Shown: positions 8,423 through 16,047 of the stretch, piece after piece
Position numbering within the stretch: the stretch's first letter is position 1
Layout: each line of letters opens with the position of its first letter
NCBI GenBank assembly: GCA_934444485.1
Contig: CAKSCN010000003.1
Span: forward strand, 1 to 51,394
Reading direction: 5' to 3'
DNA: 51,394 nucleotides
Source: an uncultured Eubacteriales bacterium
Lineage (GTDB): Bacteria > Bacillota > Clostridia > Oscillospirales > CAG-382
Position numbers and translations under genes: made by a program
Notes under the pieces: model-generated
Told to the model about the DNA's origin: nothing
The model's input: only the letters and a program-made list of their open reading frames with translations
Database searches by the model: none

Positions 8423-10450
8423 ATGTATCACAGTTCACAAAACAGAAGCGACTACGCACCCTGCCTTTGCGCCAACGGAAGCTTAAGCCTTTCGCCGAAT
8501 GCCGACGGTTCGGTGTGCGAGGAGCCGTCAACAATAGAAAAGCAAAACTTTTGGTGCTTCGGAAGCCACAGCATCTACAGAGCCGGTCGCAGAATGTATT
8601 TGAATCATGCGAAGGGAATTTCGGGGGATTTACTCACCTTCGGCTCTTTTTCTTTCGACTGCGGTTCGTCTGCCGAATCTTTTGACCAAGAGCTCTCTCT
8701 GCCGGACGGCGTCGTAAAAAGTGTCTGCCGATACTCGGACGGTTCGGTTATCGAGTCGCTTTTCTTTACGCATTTTTGCAAAAACGTATACGTGCTGAAA
8801 AAGAAATACTGCGGTGCGGACAAAAAACTTGCGTTCCGGTATGATTTTCCGACGCATCGGGAGGTGCTGAAAAGTGCGTACCGCGAGTATAAATACTCAC
8901 CTATCCGCGACGGCATTCGCACCGACTTTTACATTGAGGGCGCAGACTCATACAGGGGCTTTGTGAATGTTTTTCTCGACCGGGACGTAAAGCCTTCCGA
9001 GGGTGGCGGTATTTGCACGCTTTCCTTTGATGTTTCGGACGGCGATGAGTTTAATTTTTATCTCACGACCGCCGACAACCTCGACAGCGAAGATGAGATA
9101 AGCTTTGCCGAGAGTCTGTCTGCGTCGTCGGATTTCGATACGCTCTACCGTGAGCATACCGGACTTTGGAGGGAGTATTTCTCGAAAGGGGGCGCAAGTA
9201 CGGGTGACGAGACGGTTGACGGCGTTTACATGACTGCGCTCTATCACATGAAGTGCGGCACGACTAAGTGGTCGATACCCGTCGGAATAAACGACAGCAC
9301 TTGGCACGGCAGATATTTTGCCTTTGATGAGTTTTACGGCTTCCACGGACTTCTCACTTCGGCGCAAACAGACCTTGCAAAGCACGTGCCGTATTTCAGA
9401 CTTCACAACTGTCTCGAAAAGGCGATACGCCGTGCGACGTATTACAGCGACGAACAGGCACGCTTTATGTGGGAAACTGCGGAGTACGGCGACGAGAACA
9501 CAGTAAACGGAGTGTGGCTTGACCACGTCTTTCATATGGCTGTTGTCGCTCTCGGAGCGTATGAGTATTACGAGTACACCCTCGACCGTGAATTTCTTTC
9601 GGAATGCTACCGCATGATCCGTGCCTGCGCAAAGTTTTACACCGAAACGATGATTTATCACGACTCCGTGCGCAGAGCGTACTTCGGAAAATGCTGCGAC
9701 CTTGAACGCCTCGGAACGTCGAGGGAGAACGCCTTTATGTCGTCGTGCGGAGCGGTATGTACGCTGAAAATCTGTGCGGACGCCGCCGATATACTCGGTG
9801 TTGACCCGGAATACGCAGCTGAGTGCCGAGAAACCGCCGAGAAGCTTTTGAAGGGCCTTCCGAACGACGGCGAAAAGTATATTCCGTTTGACGGTGCGTC
9901 ACTTCGCAGTATCGGCGTGTATGCCGGGATATTCCCGTTTGATGTTCTCGGAAAAGACGACAAAAAGCTTCTTGCCGCAATGGCGGACTACGCTCTCAAC
10001 GAGTCGGAATACGGCAATATGTACCGCACGGGAAAGGGCGTGTCGTCGTGGTATGCGGCATGGAAAGCGGCGGCATACGCAAGGTGCGGCATGGCAAAAG
10101 AGGCATGGTCGGCAATACGTCAAGCCTGCGCTTCGTGCGGAGTTTTCGGAGAGATGTACGAGATAAACGAGAGCGACGACGCACGCTGTCACCCGTGGTT
10201 TATGACGGCGGCGGGAATGCTTCTCACTGCGGTGAACGAGAGTCTTGTGCAGAGCGACGGCGAAAATGTGTATCTGCTCCCGGCGTATGACGGTGAATCG
10301 GCGAAGTTTAAGCTTGCCGTTCAAGGCGGTGCCGTGTGCGAAGCGGAGATAGAAAACAGACGTGTGAAGAAGCTTGCGTTCACTTTCCGTGACGGAGTCG
10401 AAAAAAAGCGTTTCCGTGTGTTCCTCGACGGCAGAGAGATAATGTATTGA
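8423..10450 (+). CDS. (Alpha/alpha)6-barrel glycoside hydrolase
   Basis: Protein of 675 residues with no signal peptide, so probably cytosolic. The first 250 residues are beta-rich (sandwich-like). A helical barrel from about 265 to 590 follows, and a short beta end closes the protein. This order is that of clan GH-L/GH-M-type enzymes such as GH65 and GH95. Characteristic stretches are WHGRYFAFDEFYGFHGLL near residue 295 and HPWFMTAAGMLLTAV near 592. It probably cleaves or phosphorolyses a glycoside taken up from outside, but the family number and catalytic residues cannot be fixed by eye. ACGGAGG lies 9 bases before the ATG. It is divergent from an AraC regulator and followed by an RraA-like gene with its own promoter. 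Confidence 0.8.
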   Translation: MYHSSQNRSDYAPCLCANGSLSLSPNADGSVCEEPSTIEKQNFWCFGSHSIYRAGRRMYLNHAKGISGDLLTFGSFSFDCGSSAESFDQELSLPDGVVKSVCRYSDGSVIESLFFTHFCKNVYVLKKKYCGADKKLAFRYDFPTHREVLKSAYREYKYSPIRDGIRTDFYIEGADSYRGFVNVFLDRDVKPSEGGGICTLSFDVSDGDEFNFYLTTADNLDSEDEISFAESLSASSDFDTLYREHTGLWREYFSKGGASTGDETVDGVYMTALYHMKCGTTKWSIPVGINDSTWHGRYFAFDEFYGFHGLLTSAQTDLAKHVPYFRLHNCLEKAIRRATYYSDEQARFMWETAEYGDENTVNGVWLDHVFHMAVVALGAYEYYEYTLDREFLSECYRMIRACAKFYTETMIYHDSVRRAYFGKCCDLERLGTSRENAFMSSCGAVCTLKICADAADILGVDPEYAAECRETAEKLLKGLPNDGEKYIPFDGASLRSIGVYAGIFPFDVLGKDDKKLLAAMADYALNESEYGNMYRTGKGVSSWYAAWKAAAYARCGMAKEAWSAIRQACASCGVFGEMYEINESDDARCHPWFMTAAGMLLTAVNESLVQSDGENVYLLPAYDGESAKFKLAVQGGAVCEAEIENRRVKKLAFTFRDGVEKKRFRVFLDGREIMY

Positions 10451-10493
10451 GTCGGCAAAACAAATATCTTTTGCAAATACACAAATATATTTG

Positions 10494-10522
10494 ATGACAC
10501 CTTTCGATATTTGCGGTAGAAT
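10494..10522 (+). promoter_or_regulatory. Promoter of the RraA-like gene
   Basis: ATGACA (10494-10499) and TAGAAT (10517-10522) each match the sigma-A consensus at five of six positions and are 17 bp apart. The surrounding DNA is very AT-rich. Confidence 0.65.
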
Positions 10523-10561
10523 ATGTAAGATGAACCGAATATATTTGAAAGGAAGATATAT

Positions 10562-11476
10562 ATGCATTTTAACGTAAAAGAAGAAATAATCGCTCTCACT
10601 CCCCAATGGAAAGGCGAGAGACTTCCCGACGGCCGTCCTTATGTCGAGGACAAGTATCTGAAAAAGCTCCACGAGATGACCCTTGAAGAGGTGTGGAAGC
10701 CGATATTCGTAAAGGGCTACGAGAACCAGTTTGTCGGCGGCGGCGTAAATCCGCTCCACGCACTCCATGACGACGGCAGAAAGCTTGTCGGACGTGCTGT
10801 AACCTGTTCGTTCTGCCCCACAAGACCCGACCTTCACGAGACTATGTTCGCTGTCGGTGCGGAAGAGGGAAGACACGGAAACTACAATCAGTGGGTCATA
10901 GACACGCTTGTTGAGGGAGACGTTGTCGTTGCGGATATGTTCGACAAGATTTACAAGGGAACATTCGTCGGCGGCAACCTCACGACCGCAATTAAGACAA
11001 AGACAAAGACCGTCGGTGCGGTAATTTGGGGCGGCGTTCGAGACGTTGAGCAGATGAAGCAGGTCGAGGGCGTTCAGGTTTACTACAGAGGTATCGACCC
11101 CACTCCCATCCGTGATTTCGTTATGACGGGCTTTAACTCGGTCGTAAACTTTGGCGGTGCGGTATGCCTCCCGGGTGACGTCGTTTTCGGTGCAGGCGGC
11201 GGTGTCCTCTTTATTCCGTCCCACCTCGTTGCGGAGGTTGTTGACGGTGCGGCAAAGACTCACGTCAAGGACGACTTCGGTTTTGAGATGATAGCGCAGA
11301 ACAAGTTCACGACGGCTCAGATCGACCGCAACACGTGGACGGAGGAAATGCTCGATATGCTCATGGACTTCATAAAGAACGACCCGAGAGGCGAGAAGTA
11401 CCGTGACCTTGACTGGTCGCACGAGTATGACCTTGCGAGAAACGGAGACCCGACGGATACGCAGACAGCACTTTGA
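10562..11476 (+). CDS. RraA-like (HMG aldolase-fold) protein
   Basis: Protein of 304 residues, longer than the roughly 160-residue RraA proteins because of extra N- and C-terminal segments. The core (residues about 75-215) carries the family signature GGNLTTAIKTK...GAVIWGGVRD; the Arg-Asp after the glycine pair corresponds to the metal/substrate site of 4-hydroxy-4-methyl-2-oxoglutarate aldolases. Proteins of this type cleave or decarboxylate oxo-acids in sugar-acid and aromatic pathways; the name RraA (RNase E inhibitor) rarely applies in Firmicutes. It lies beside uronate and glycoside genes, so a role in sugar-acid breakdown is reasonable inference. AAGGAAG precedes the ATG, and a strong hairpin (11484-11511) follows the stop. 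Confidence 0.85.
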   Translation: MHFNVKEEIIALTPQWKGERLPDGRPYVEDKYLKKLHEMTLEEVWKPIFVKGYENQFVGGGVNPLHALHDDGRKLVGRAVTCSFCPTRPDLHETMFAVGAEEGRHGNYNQWVIDTLVEGDVVVADMFDKIYKGTFVGGNLTTAIKTKTKTVGAVIWGGVRDVEQMKQVEGVQVYYRGIDPTPIRDFVMTGFNSVVNFGGAVCLPGDVVFGAGGGVLFIPSHLVAEVVDGAAKTHVKDDFGFEMIAQNKFTTAQIDRNTWTEEMLDMLMDFIKNDPRGEKYRDLDWSHEYDLARNGDPTDTQTAL

Positions 11477-11483
11477 TTAATTC

Positions 11484-11833
11484 GTAAGGGGGAGTTCGCA
11501 CTCCCCCTTACGTTATCCCCCACATTAAGGACGTCGGCAAGCGACGTCCTCGCAAGGAAAAACTTCGTTATTCCTTGCGAAAGCAGATTCGTTCGCTCGC
11601 GCCAAGCTTGAGGCGCAAGCTTGGCTTGCCTGCTTCGCTTGCTTCTCTGCGCTTGCGAATCTATAGGTGTTTTCATCGGCAAGTGAATTGTCGATGAAAA
11701 CAGATTTGAATTGCATTCCGCCTTTGGCGGAAAAAAGGACGACGACAAGCGGCACGCTCGTATCGAAAAGCCCCGCAATTCGATTAATCGTCAATCGCAA
11801 ATATAGAAAAGGGGGGAGTTTGCGCTTCCCCTT
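11484..11833. repeat. Modular palindrome element, copy 1
   Basis: A 350-bp stretch without a gene is built of successive inverted repeats: an 11-bp hairpin with GGGGGAG/CTCCCCC arms (11484-11511); hairpins near 11528-11578; a stem AGATTCG/CGAATCT (11585-11591 with 11656-11662) enclosing GCCAAGCTTG/CAAGCTTGGC (11601-11625) and followed by TATAGG; TTTTCATCG/CGATGAAAA (11670-11700); TTCCGCC/GGCGGAA (11716-11732); and a G-rich/C-rich hairpin (11810-11833). The same order of modules recurs at 14779-14998. The first hairpin may also end the RraA-like transcript. Confidence 0.75.
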
Positions 11834-11950
11834 AAATTTATATTCTGTTGTGCCGAAAGAGCGGCGACGCCAAGTTGAGAAAATGCAAAGATTCCCTTGC
11901 CGCAATATTCCGCTTCCCGAGAAAAGATTGCCTCGGACAGTAACCTTAAT

Positions 11951-12032
11951 TGTCAATTGTCAATCGTCAATTGTCAATCCACCCTATAACTCCACTCTCC
12001 ACTCTCCACTCTTCACTCTCCACTCTCCACTC
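11951..12032. repeat. Heptanucleotide repeat arrays
   Basis: Four units of YGTCAAT (11951-11978) are followed, after a short linker, by six units of TCCACTC (11991-12032), one of them TTCACTC. Both arrays have a period of 7. The same two heptamers recur, in the opposite order, at 28195-28263. The second array overlaps the 3' end of the methyltransferase gene. Confidence 0.9.
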
Positions 12033-12651
12033 TCTTCTTCTCTCCCACCGTAATATGCGCATTCTCCGTCCCTGTCACCGACACCGAAAGCCCGGCGGCA
12101 CGCATGAACGAGAGAGTTGCGGCGAGACTGTCCGGGTAAAGCGAGAGGGTCCTGTCGCCGTACTTCAGAAAAAGCTCCGTACTTTTCGATATTGACAGCA
12201 CAAACCGTCCTCCCGGGCGCACGAGCTTTGCGGCAGCGCTTATTGCCGCCTTTTTGTCTTCTATGTGCATGAAGGTCAGCGATGAGTATACAACGTCGTA
12301 TTCGGCGTCGGTTTCGTATGAAAGAAAGTCGCCGCAGATAAGCACGGCGTCGGTCACTCCGGCGAAATTCACGAGGTTCTCACCGGCACGCTTTACCGAT
12401 TTCGGCGAAAGGTCAATCCCCGTAAAGCTCCGGGAGAGGGGAGCGGTGCGAACGGCAAGTCTTCCCGTACCGACGCCTATCTCGAATACGTCCTTGTTTC
12501 GTGTGTGTCCGAGAGCGAGCTTTTCGAGGAAGGTCTCTCCGTCCCACCTGTCCATATATCTGCGAAGCTCTTCGCCGTCGTAAACCGGGTCGTTGCCCTC
12601 GTCAACAAGAGCGTCGTAGTGCGTTTTTACGTCGCAGTACTCTATGCTCAT
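12013..12651 (-). CDS. Class I SAM-dependent methyltransferase
   Basis: Protein of 212 residues. Motif I (VFEIGVGTGRLA, near residue 55), the acidic end of strand 2 (FTGIDLSP) and the post-motif region (YDVVYSSLTFMHI) are those of Rossmann-fold methyltransferases of the methyltransferase-11/25 type. The substrate is unknown. Its ATG overlaps the stop of the upstream DnaC-like gene (ATGA), so the two are translationally coupled. The last five codons and the stop lie in or beside the TCCACTC heptamer array; the stop TGA exists only because one unit is TTCACTC instead of TCCACTC. The native C-terminus may therefore have been replaced by repeat sequence. Confidence 0.88.
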   Translation of the reverse strand: MSIEYCDVKTHYDALVDEGNDPVYDGEELRRYMDRWDGETFLEKLALGHTRNKDVFEIGVGTGRLAVRTAPLSRSFTGIDLSPKSVKRAGENLVNFAGVTDAVLICGDFLSYETDAEYDVVYSSLTFMHIEDKKAAISAAAKLVRPGGRFVLSISKSTELFLKYGDRTLSLYPDSLAATLSFMRAAGLSVSVTGTENAHITVGEKKRVESGE

Positions 12652-13655
12652 GAGCCTTTCACCTTGTGGCTTCGTCCGGCAAGACGTATATCCTCACCGA
12701 TAAAGCGGAAGCTTCGGAACTCTCCGAGAATGCGTGAGGAAATTCTCTCGTCGTAGAGCTTCGCAACGCCGTTTGAAGAGTCGAAATTGCCGCTTATAAT
12801 CATGGCTTTGCCCGTGCAGATGCGTGTGTTCAGAAGGTCGTACAGCACCGTTATCGTGAAGCTGTTGCGGAATTCCGCTCCGAGGTCGTCGATAATAAGA
12901 AGGTCGCAGTCGAAGTACTTTGACGTGTCTATGCCGTCTGAGGCGTTGCCTGATGAAAAGCGCTTTGCCTCGAAAGTGCGTATGATGTTCTGCGCCGTGT
13001 CGTAAACGACGCTCATTCCCTCCTCGATGACTCTCTTTGCTATGGCGGTAGAGAGGTGGGTCTTGCCGAGTCCCGTCGCACCGAAGAAAAAGAGGTTGTC
13101 ACGCTTCTCTGCGCTCTTGAAGCCCTCGGCGTACTTTTTCGACTCCGAGAGTATGTAGCGCATAACCCCTCTTGCAGACACTCCCCGTGCGTCTTTTTCG
13201 TCGGAGTAGAGCGAGAGGTCGAAGTTGTCGAAGGTCTGGTCGGTGAGTACGCTTCCGAGTCCTGCCGAAAGAAACGACTCCTTCACAAGAGCCTTTCTGA
13301 AGCACTCGCACGGCTTTATGCCGATGTACCCCGTGTCGGAACACAACGGACACTCGTATTTCACGTCGGAGTAGTCGGCAGGGTAGCCCGCTTTTTCGAG
13401 AAGCTCCGCACGCATGGCACGTATATCGGCGTTTTCCGCTTTCATTCGCTCAATTTCCGCACCGACAGCACCGCCGTCCAGAGCCGCTTTGTACACACGA
13501 AGCCCTGTTGAGGCGAGAACCTCGTCTATCTGCGCCACTCCCGGCACTTTCTCGTGAAGCTCCGCACGCTTTACGTCAGCGGTCTCCTGCGCCGCACGGC
13601 GTTTTTTCTCAAACTCTTCTTTTACCTTCTTGATAACATCAGCCGAATATGCCAT
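12648..13655 (-). CDS. DnaC-like AAA+ ATP-binding protein
   Basis: Protein of 335 residues. The start at 13655 is fixed by GGAGG five bases upstream and by a consensus promoter; a much longer in-frame extension to 15029 is antisense to the Cys-rich gene and is rejected. The N-terminal part is charged and helical, then comes a Cys cluster (CPLCSDTGYIG, CEC) that may bind zinc. The C-terminal AAA+ domain has Walker A (GATGLGKTHLS) and Walker B (LLIIDDLGAE). It resembles helicase loaders of the DnaC/DnaI/IstB type, which place replicative helicase on DNA, but many clostridial homologues are uncharacterised. No transposase is near, so IstB of an insertion sequence is unlikely. Confidence 0.88.
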   Translation of the reverse strand: MAYSADVIKKVKEEFEKKRRAAQETADVKRAELHEKVPGVAQIDEVLASTGLRVYKAALDGGAVGAEIERMKAENADIRAMRAELLEKAGYPADYSDVKYECPLCSDTGYIGIKPCECFRKALVKESFLSAGLGSVLTDQTFDNFDLSLYSDEKDARGVSARGVMRYILSESKKYAEGFKSAEKRDNLFFFGATGLGKTHLSTAIAKRVIEEGMSVVYDTAQNIIRTFEAKRFSSGNASDGIDTSKYFDCDLLIIDDLGAEFRNSFTITVLYDLLNTRICTGKAMIISGNFDSSNGVAKLYDERISSRILGEFRSFRFIGEDIRLAGRSHKVKGS

Positions 13656-13685
13656 AATGACCTCCAAAGATATCTTTCCACTATG

Positions 13686-13714
13686 ATTATACAACAAAAC
13701 CTCGCTTTTGTCAA
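13686..13714 (-). promoter_or_regulatory. Consensus promoter of the DnaC-like gene
   Basis: On the minus strand TTGACA (13714-13709) and TATAAT (13691-13686) are 17 bp apart, a perfect match in sequence and spacing. Transcription would start about 25 bases before the ATG at 13655. Confidence 0.88.
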
Positions 13715-13747
13715 CAAAAATCGCAAAATGCGGCAGTACTGCGGTGA

Positions 13748-13774
13748 ACAAAAAAATCCCTGCGGCATAGATTA
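13748..13774 (+). promoter_or_regulatory. Sigma-K-like sporulation promoter
   Basis: AC at 13748-13749, 16 bp, then CATAGATTA at 13766-13774 fits the mother-cell sigma-K consensus known from Bacillus subtilis (AC, 16-17 bp, CATANNNTA). No sigma-A-type pair is visible in front of this gene. The transcript would carry a leader of about 100 bases. Confidence 0.55.
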
Positions 13775-13880
13775 GTATCAGAGAAGCGGTATCGGAGGTG
13801 CGGTACTCACGGTGCGCCGACATACGTCGCTTTTCAATACGAATAATCACAGAAGGCAATATGCCAAGGAGGATATTGAT

Positions 13881-14771
13881 ATGTCCGAAAAGAATAACTC
13901 TATCTGCGGCGTACTCGGACTCTCGAATAATTCCGGCGTTGAGTGCGGTACATGCATAAGCACAGACAAGATCTACGACTCCGTAAGAATCAAGGAATGT
14001 CTCGAAGATCTCCGTGTGTTCGTCAACGAATGCGGTCAGGAGGCAATCGACCGCGCAAACAACATCCGTGTAAAGAGCGCCGAGGTTCTTTGGGCGTGCA
14101 TTACGGTAAATGAGGTCGCTTTCAACAGAGGCTACTACTCCGTAAATGTCCGCTACTACTTCAAAATAGTATTTGAAGCGTGCATTCCCGGCAACAGAGG
14201 CACGGAATTCTGCGGTATTGCGGTTTACGACAAGAACCTCGTCCTTTACGGCGGAGAGGGAAGCGTAAGCATCTTCACGTCCGATCGCTTCAACAACGGC
14301 GTATGCTGCGACTGCTCGAGCGGCGGCGACTACAAGACCAATCTCCCGAAGGTAGTGCTTGAGGTTGCGCCTCCCGTAAGTCTCGGCGTAAAGCTTGTTG
14401 ACAGAGCGTACAACTACGGATGCTGCTGCTGCGAGTGCTGCCAGATTCCCGAGAACGTAAGCAACTCCGTACAGGGACTCACCGACAACTACGGCACGAA
14501 GAACCTTTATATCACTCTCGGTCTCTTCTCTGTAGTGAGAATGGAGCGTCCGTGCGCAATCCTCGTACACGCACTCGACTACTGCGTACCCGAGAAGGAT
14601 CCCGACATTTCCGGCGACTCGACGAATCCGTGCGAACTCTTCAAGTCCATGACCTTCCCGATGAGCGACTTCTGTCCTCCTGCACCTCCGTGCTGCTCTT
14701 CGACGGGCTGCAACGGAACGAACGTAGGCGGAGCGAACACGGGCGGAAACAACAAGTGCGGATGTAAGTAA
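13881..14771 (+). CDS. Cys-rich protein, probable spore-layer component
   Basis: Protein of 296 residues with AAGGAGG (13866-13872) before the ATG; an in-frame start at 13812 lacks such a site. No signal peptide or membrane helix. Cysteines are abundant and clustered (CGTC near residue 17, CCDC near 138, CCCCECC near 180, PCCSSTGC near the end), and the tail is Gly/Asn-rich (NVGGANTGGNNKCGCK). I recognise it only as a type of uncharacterised clostridial protein. The sigma-K-like promoter, the Cys clusters suited to cross-linking and the Gly/Asn tail together suggest a spore coat or exosporium protein; this is inference. It is a single gene, flanked by repeat element 2. Confidence 0.75.
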   Translation: MSEKNNSICGVLGLSNNSGVECGTCISTDKIYDSVRIKECLEDLRVFVNECGQEAIDRANNIRVKSAEVLWACITVNEVAFNRGYYSVNVRYYFKIVFEACIPGNRGTEFCGIAVYDKNLVLYGGEGSVSIFTSDRFNNGVCCDCSSGGDYKTNLPKVVLEVAPPVSLGVKLVDRAYNYGCCCCECCQIPENVSNSVQGLTDNYGTKNLYITLGLFSVVRMERPCAILVHALDYCVPEKDPDISGDSTNPCELFKSMTFPMSDFCPPAPPCCSSTGCNGTNVGGANTGGNNKCGCK

Positions 14772-14778
14772 AGCGCAC

Positions 14779-14998
14779 AAGGGGGAGTTCGCACTCCCCC
14801 TTATGTTATCCCCCTCGCAGATTTGTACGTTCGCACCTCGCTTGAGGCGTCTCGCTTTGCTCGCCTTCTCTGCACTCGCAAATCTATAGGAGAAAAAACA
14901 GTGGTACATGCCCCCTGTTTTTTCAGAATTTATTGGAATCCGACTTCGTCGGAGCAACGGAAAGCGCACAAGGGGGGAGGTAAAACTCCTCCTTTTTT
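14779..14998. repeat. Modular palindrome element, copy 2
   Basis: The same modules as at 11484-11833, in the same order but shorter: AAGGGGGAG/CTCCCCCTT (14779-14802); AGATTTG/CAAATCT (14819-14825 with 14879-14885), again followed by TATAGG; GAAAAAACAG/CTGTTTTTTC (14892-14924); TCCGAC/GTCGGA (14939-14953); and a G-rich/C-rich hairpin (14971-14994) ending in six T, which can act as a terminator. Arms differ between copies yet still pair, for example AGATTCG/CGAATCT in copy 1. Confidence 0.75.
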
Positions 14999-15028
14999 GT
15001 TGGCAGGCAAGGTAGATATACGGATACA

Positions 15029-15058
15029 AAAAAACAGGGGAGATTTTACTCCCCCCTT
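15029..15058 (-). terminator. Terminator of the transketolase operon
   Basis: GGGGAG (15037-15042) pairs with CTCCCC (15049-15054); read on the minus strand the stem is followed by TGTTTTTTTG. It lies 35 bp after the end of the leftward transketolase genes and resembles the last hairpin of repeat element 2, inverted. Confidence 0.7.
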
Positions 15059-15091
15059 GCTATACCTATTTATCTGCCGAAATGAACTGTA

Positions 15092-16033
15092 TTACTTTTT
15101 GAGCGCAATCGCAGCCTTTGCCTTTGCGGCTATGTTCTCGGCGGTAAGACCGTAAGCCTTGAGAACCTCCTTTGCCGGTGCGGAGCAGCCGAACACGTCT
15201 TCAACGCCGACTCTGAGTACCGGTACGGGGCAGGTTTCGGACACTGCTTCGCAAACGGCACTGCCGAGACCGCCTATTATGTTGTGTTCCTCAGCCGTGA
15301 CGATAGCACCTGTCTCTCTTGCCGCCGCTGTGAGAATTTCCTTGTCTATGGGCTTTATCGTGTGAATGTTGATAACTCTTGCGGAGATACCCTCGGAGGC
15401 GAGAATTTCTCTTGCCTTGAGTGCTTCGGCGACCATGATGCCGGTACCGACAAGCGTTACGTCCTCGCCGTCGCAGAGCTTGACGCCCTTGCCTATCTCG
15501 AATTTGTAGGTTTCCTTATCGAAGAGAACCGGAACTCCGAGACGACCGAATCTCATGTAAACCGGACCGTCATGAAGTATTGCCGCTTCAACTGCCGCTC
15601 TTGCCTCGGTGGCGTCCGCCGGGTTTATGACTACCATTCCCGGAATTGTGCGCATGAGTCCGATGTCCTCGTTGCACTGATGGGTTGCGCCGTCCTCGCC
15701 GACCGAAAGACCTGCGTGGGTTGCGCCGATTTTTACGTTGAGGTGCGGATAACCGACGGAGTTTCTTACCTGCTCAAAGGCGCGGCCTGCCGCAAACATC
15801 GCAAAGGAGCTTGCGAAAACAGTCTTGCCGGTGGTTGCGATACCTGCCGCAACCGAGATCATATTAGCCTCGGATATACCGCAGTTGAAGAATCTCTCGG
15901 GGTACTTCTTAAGGAAGGTTGCGGTTTTCGTGGACTTGGAAAGGTCCGCATCGAGAACCACTATATCGTATTTTGCGCCGAACTCGGCAAGAGCCTCGCC
16001 GTATGCCTCTCTTGTTGCTATCATATCTGCCAT
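15092..16033 (-). CDS. Transketolase, C-terminal subunit
   Basis: Protein of 313 residues. It covers the pyrimidine-binding and C-terminal domains of transketolase: the segment FNCGISEANMISVAAG includes the Glu that activates thiamine diphosphate, followed by the loop SSFAMFAAGRAFEQVRN. Split transketolases of this type are common in Clostridia and archaea. With the N-terminal subunit it moves two-carbon units between sugar phosphates in the pentose phosphate pathway, which lets an anaerobe use pentoses. GGGAGG precedes the start; the gap to the upstream subunit is 14 bp, so they form an operon ending at 15029-15058. Confidence 0.93.
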   Translation of the reverse strand: MADMIATREAYGEALAEFGAKYDIVVLDADLSKSTKTATFLKKYPERFFNCGISEANMISVAAGIATTGKTVFASSFAMFAAGRAFEQVRNSVGYPHLNVKIGATHAGLSVGEDGATHQCNEDIGLMRTIPGMVVINPADATEARAAVEAAILHDGPVYMRFGRLGVPVLFDKETYKFEIGKGVKLCDGEDVTLVGTGIMVAEALKAREILASEGISARVINIHTIKPIDKEILTAAARETGAIVTAEEHNIIGGLGSAVCEAVSETCPVPVLRVGVEDVFGCSAPAKEVLKAYGLTAENIAAKAKAAIALKK

Positions 16034-16047
16034 TTTTACGTCCTCCC

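Noticed and set aside
12648..13655. IstB helper of an insertion sequence
   Set aside because: No IstA-like transposase or terminal inverted repeats flank it, and it is coupled to a methyltransferase gene.
12648..15029. A 793-codon minus-strand frame extending the DnaC-like protein upstream
   Set aside because: The extension runs antisense through the Cys-rich gene and repeat element 2. GGAGG and a consensus promoter fix the start at 13655.
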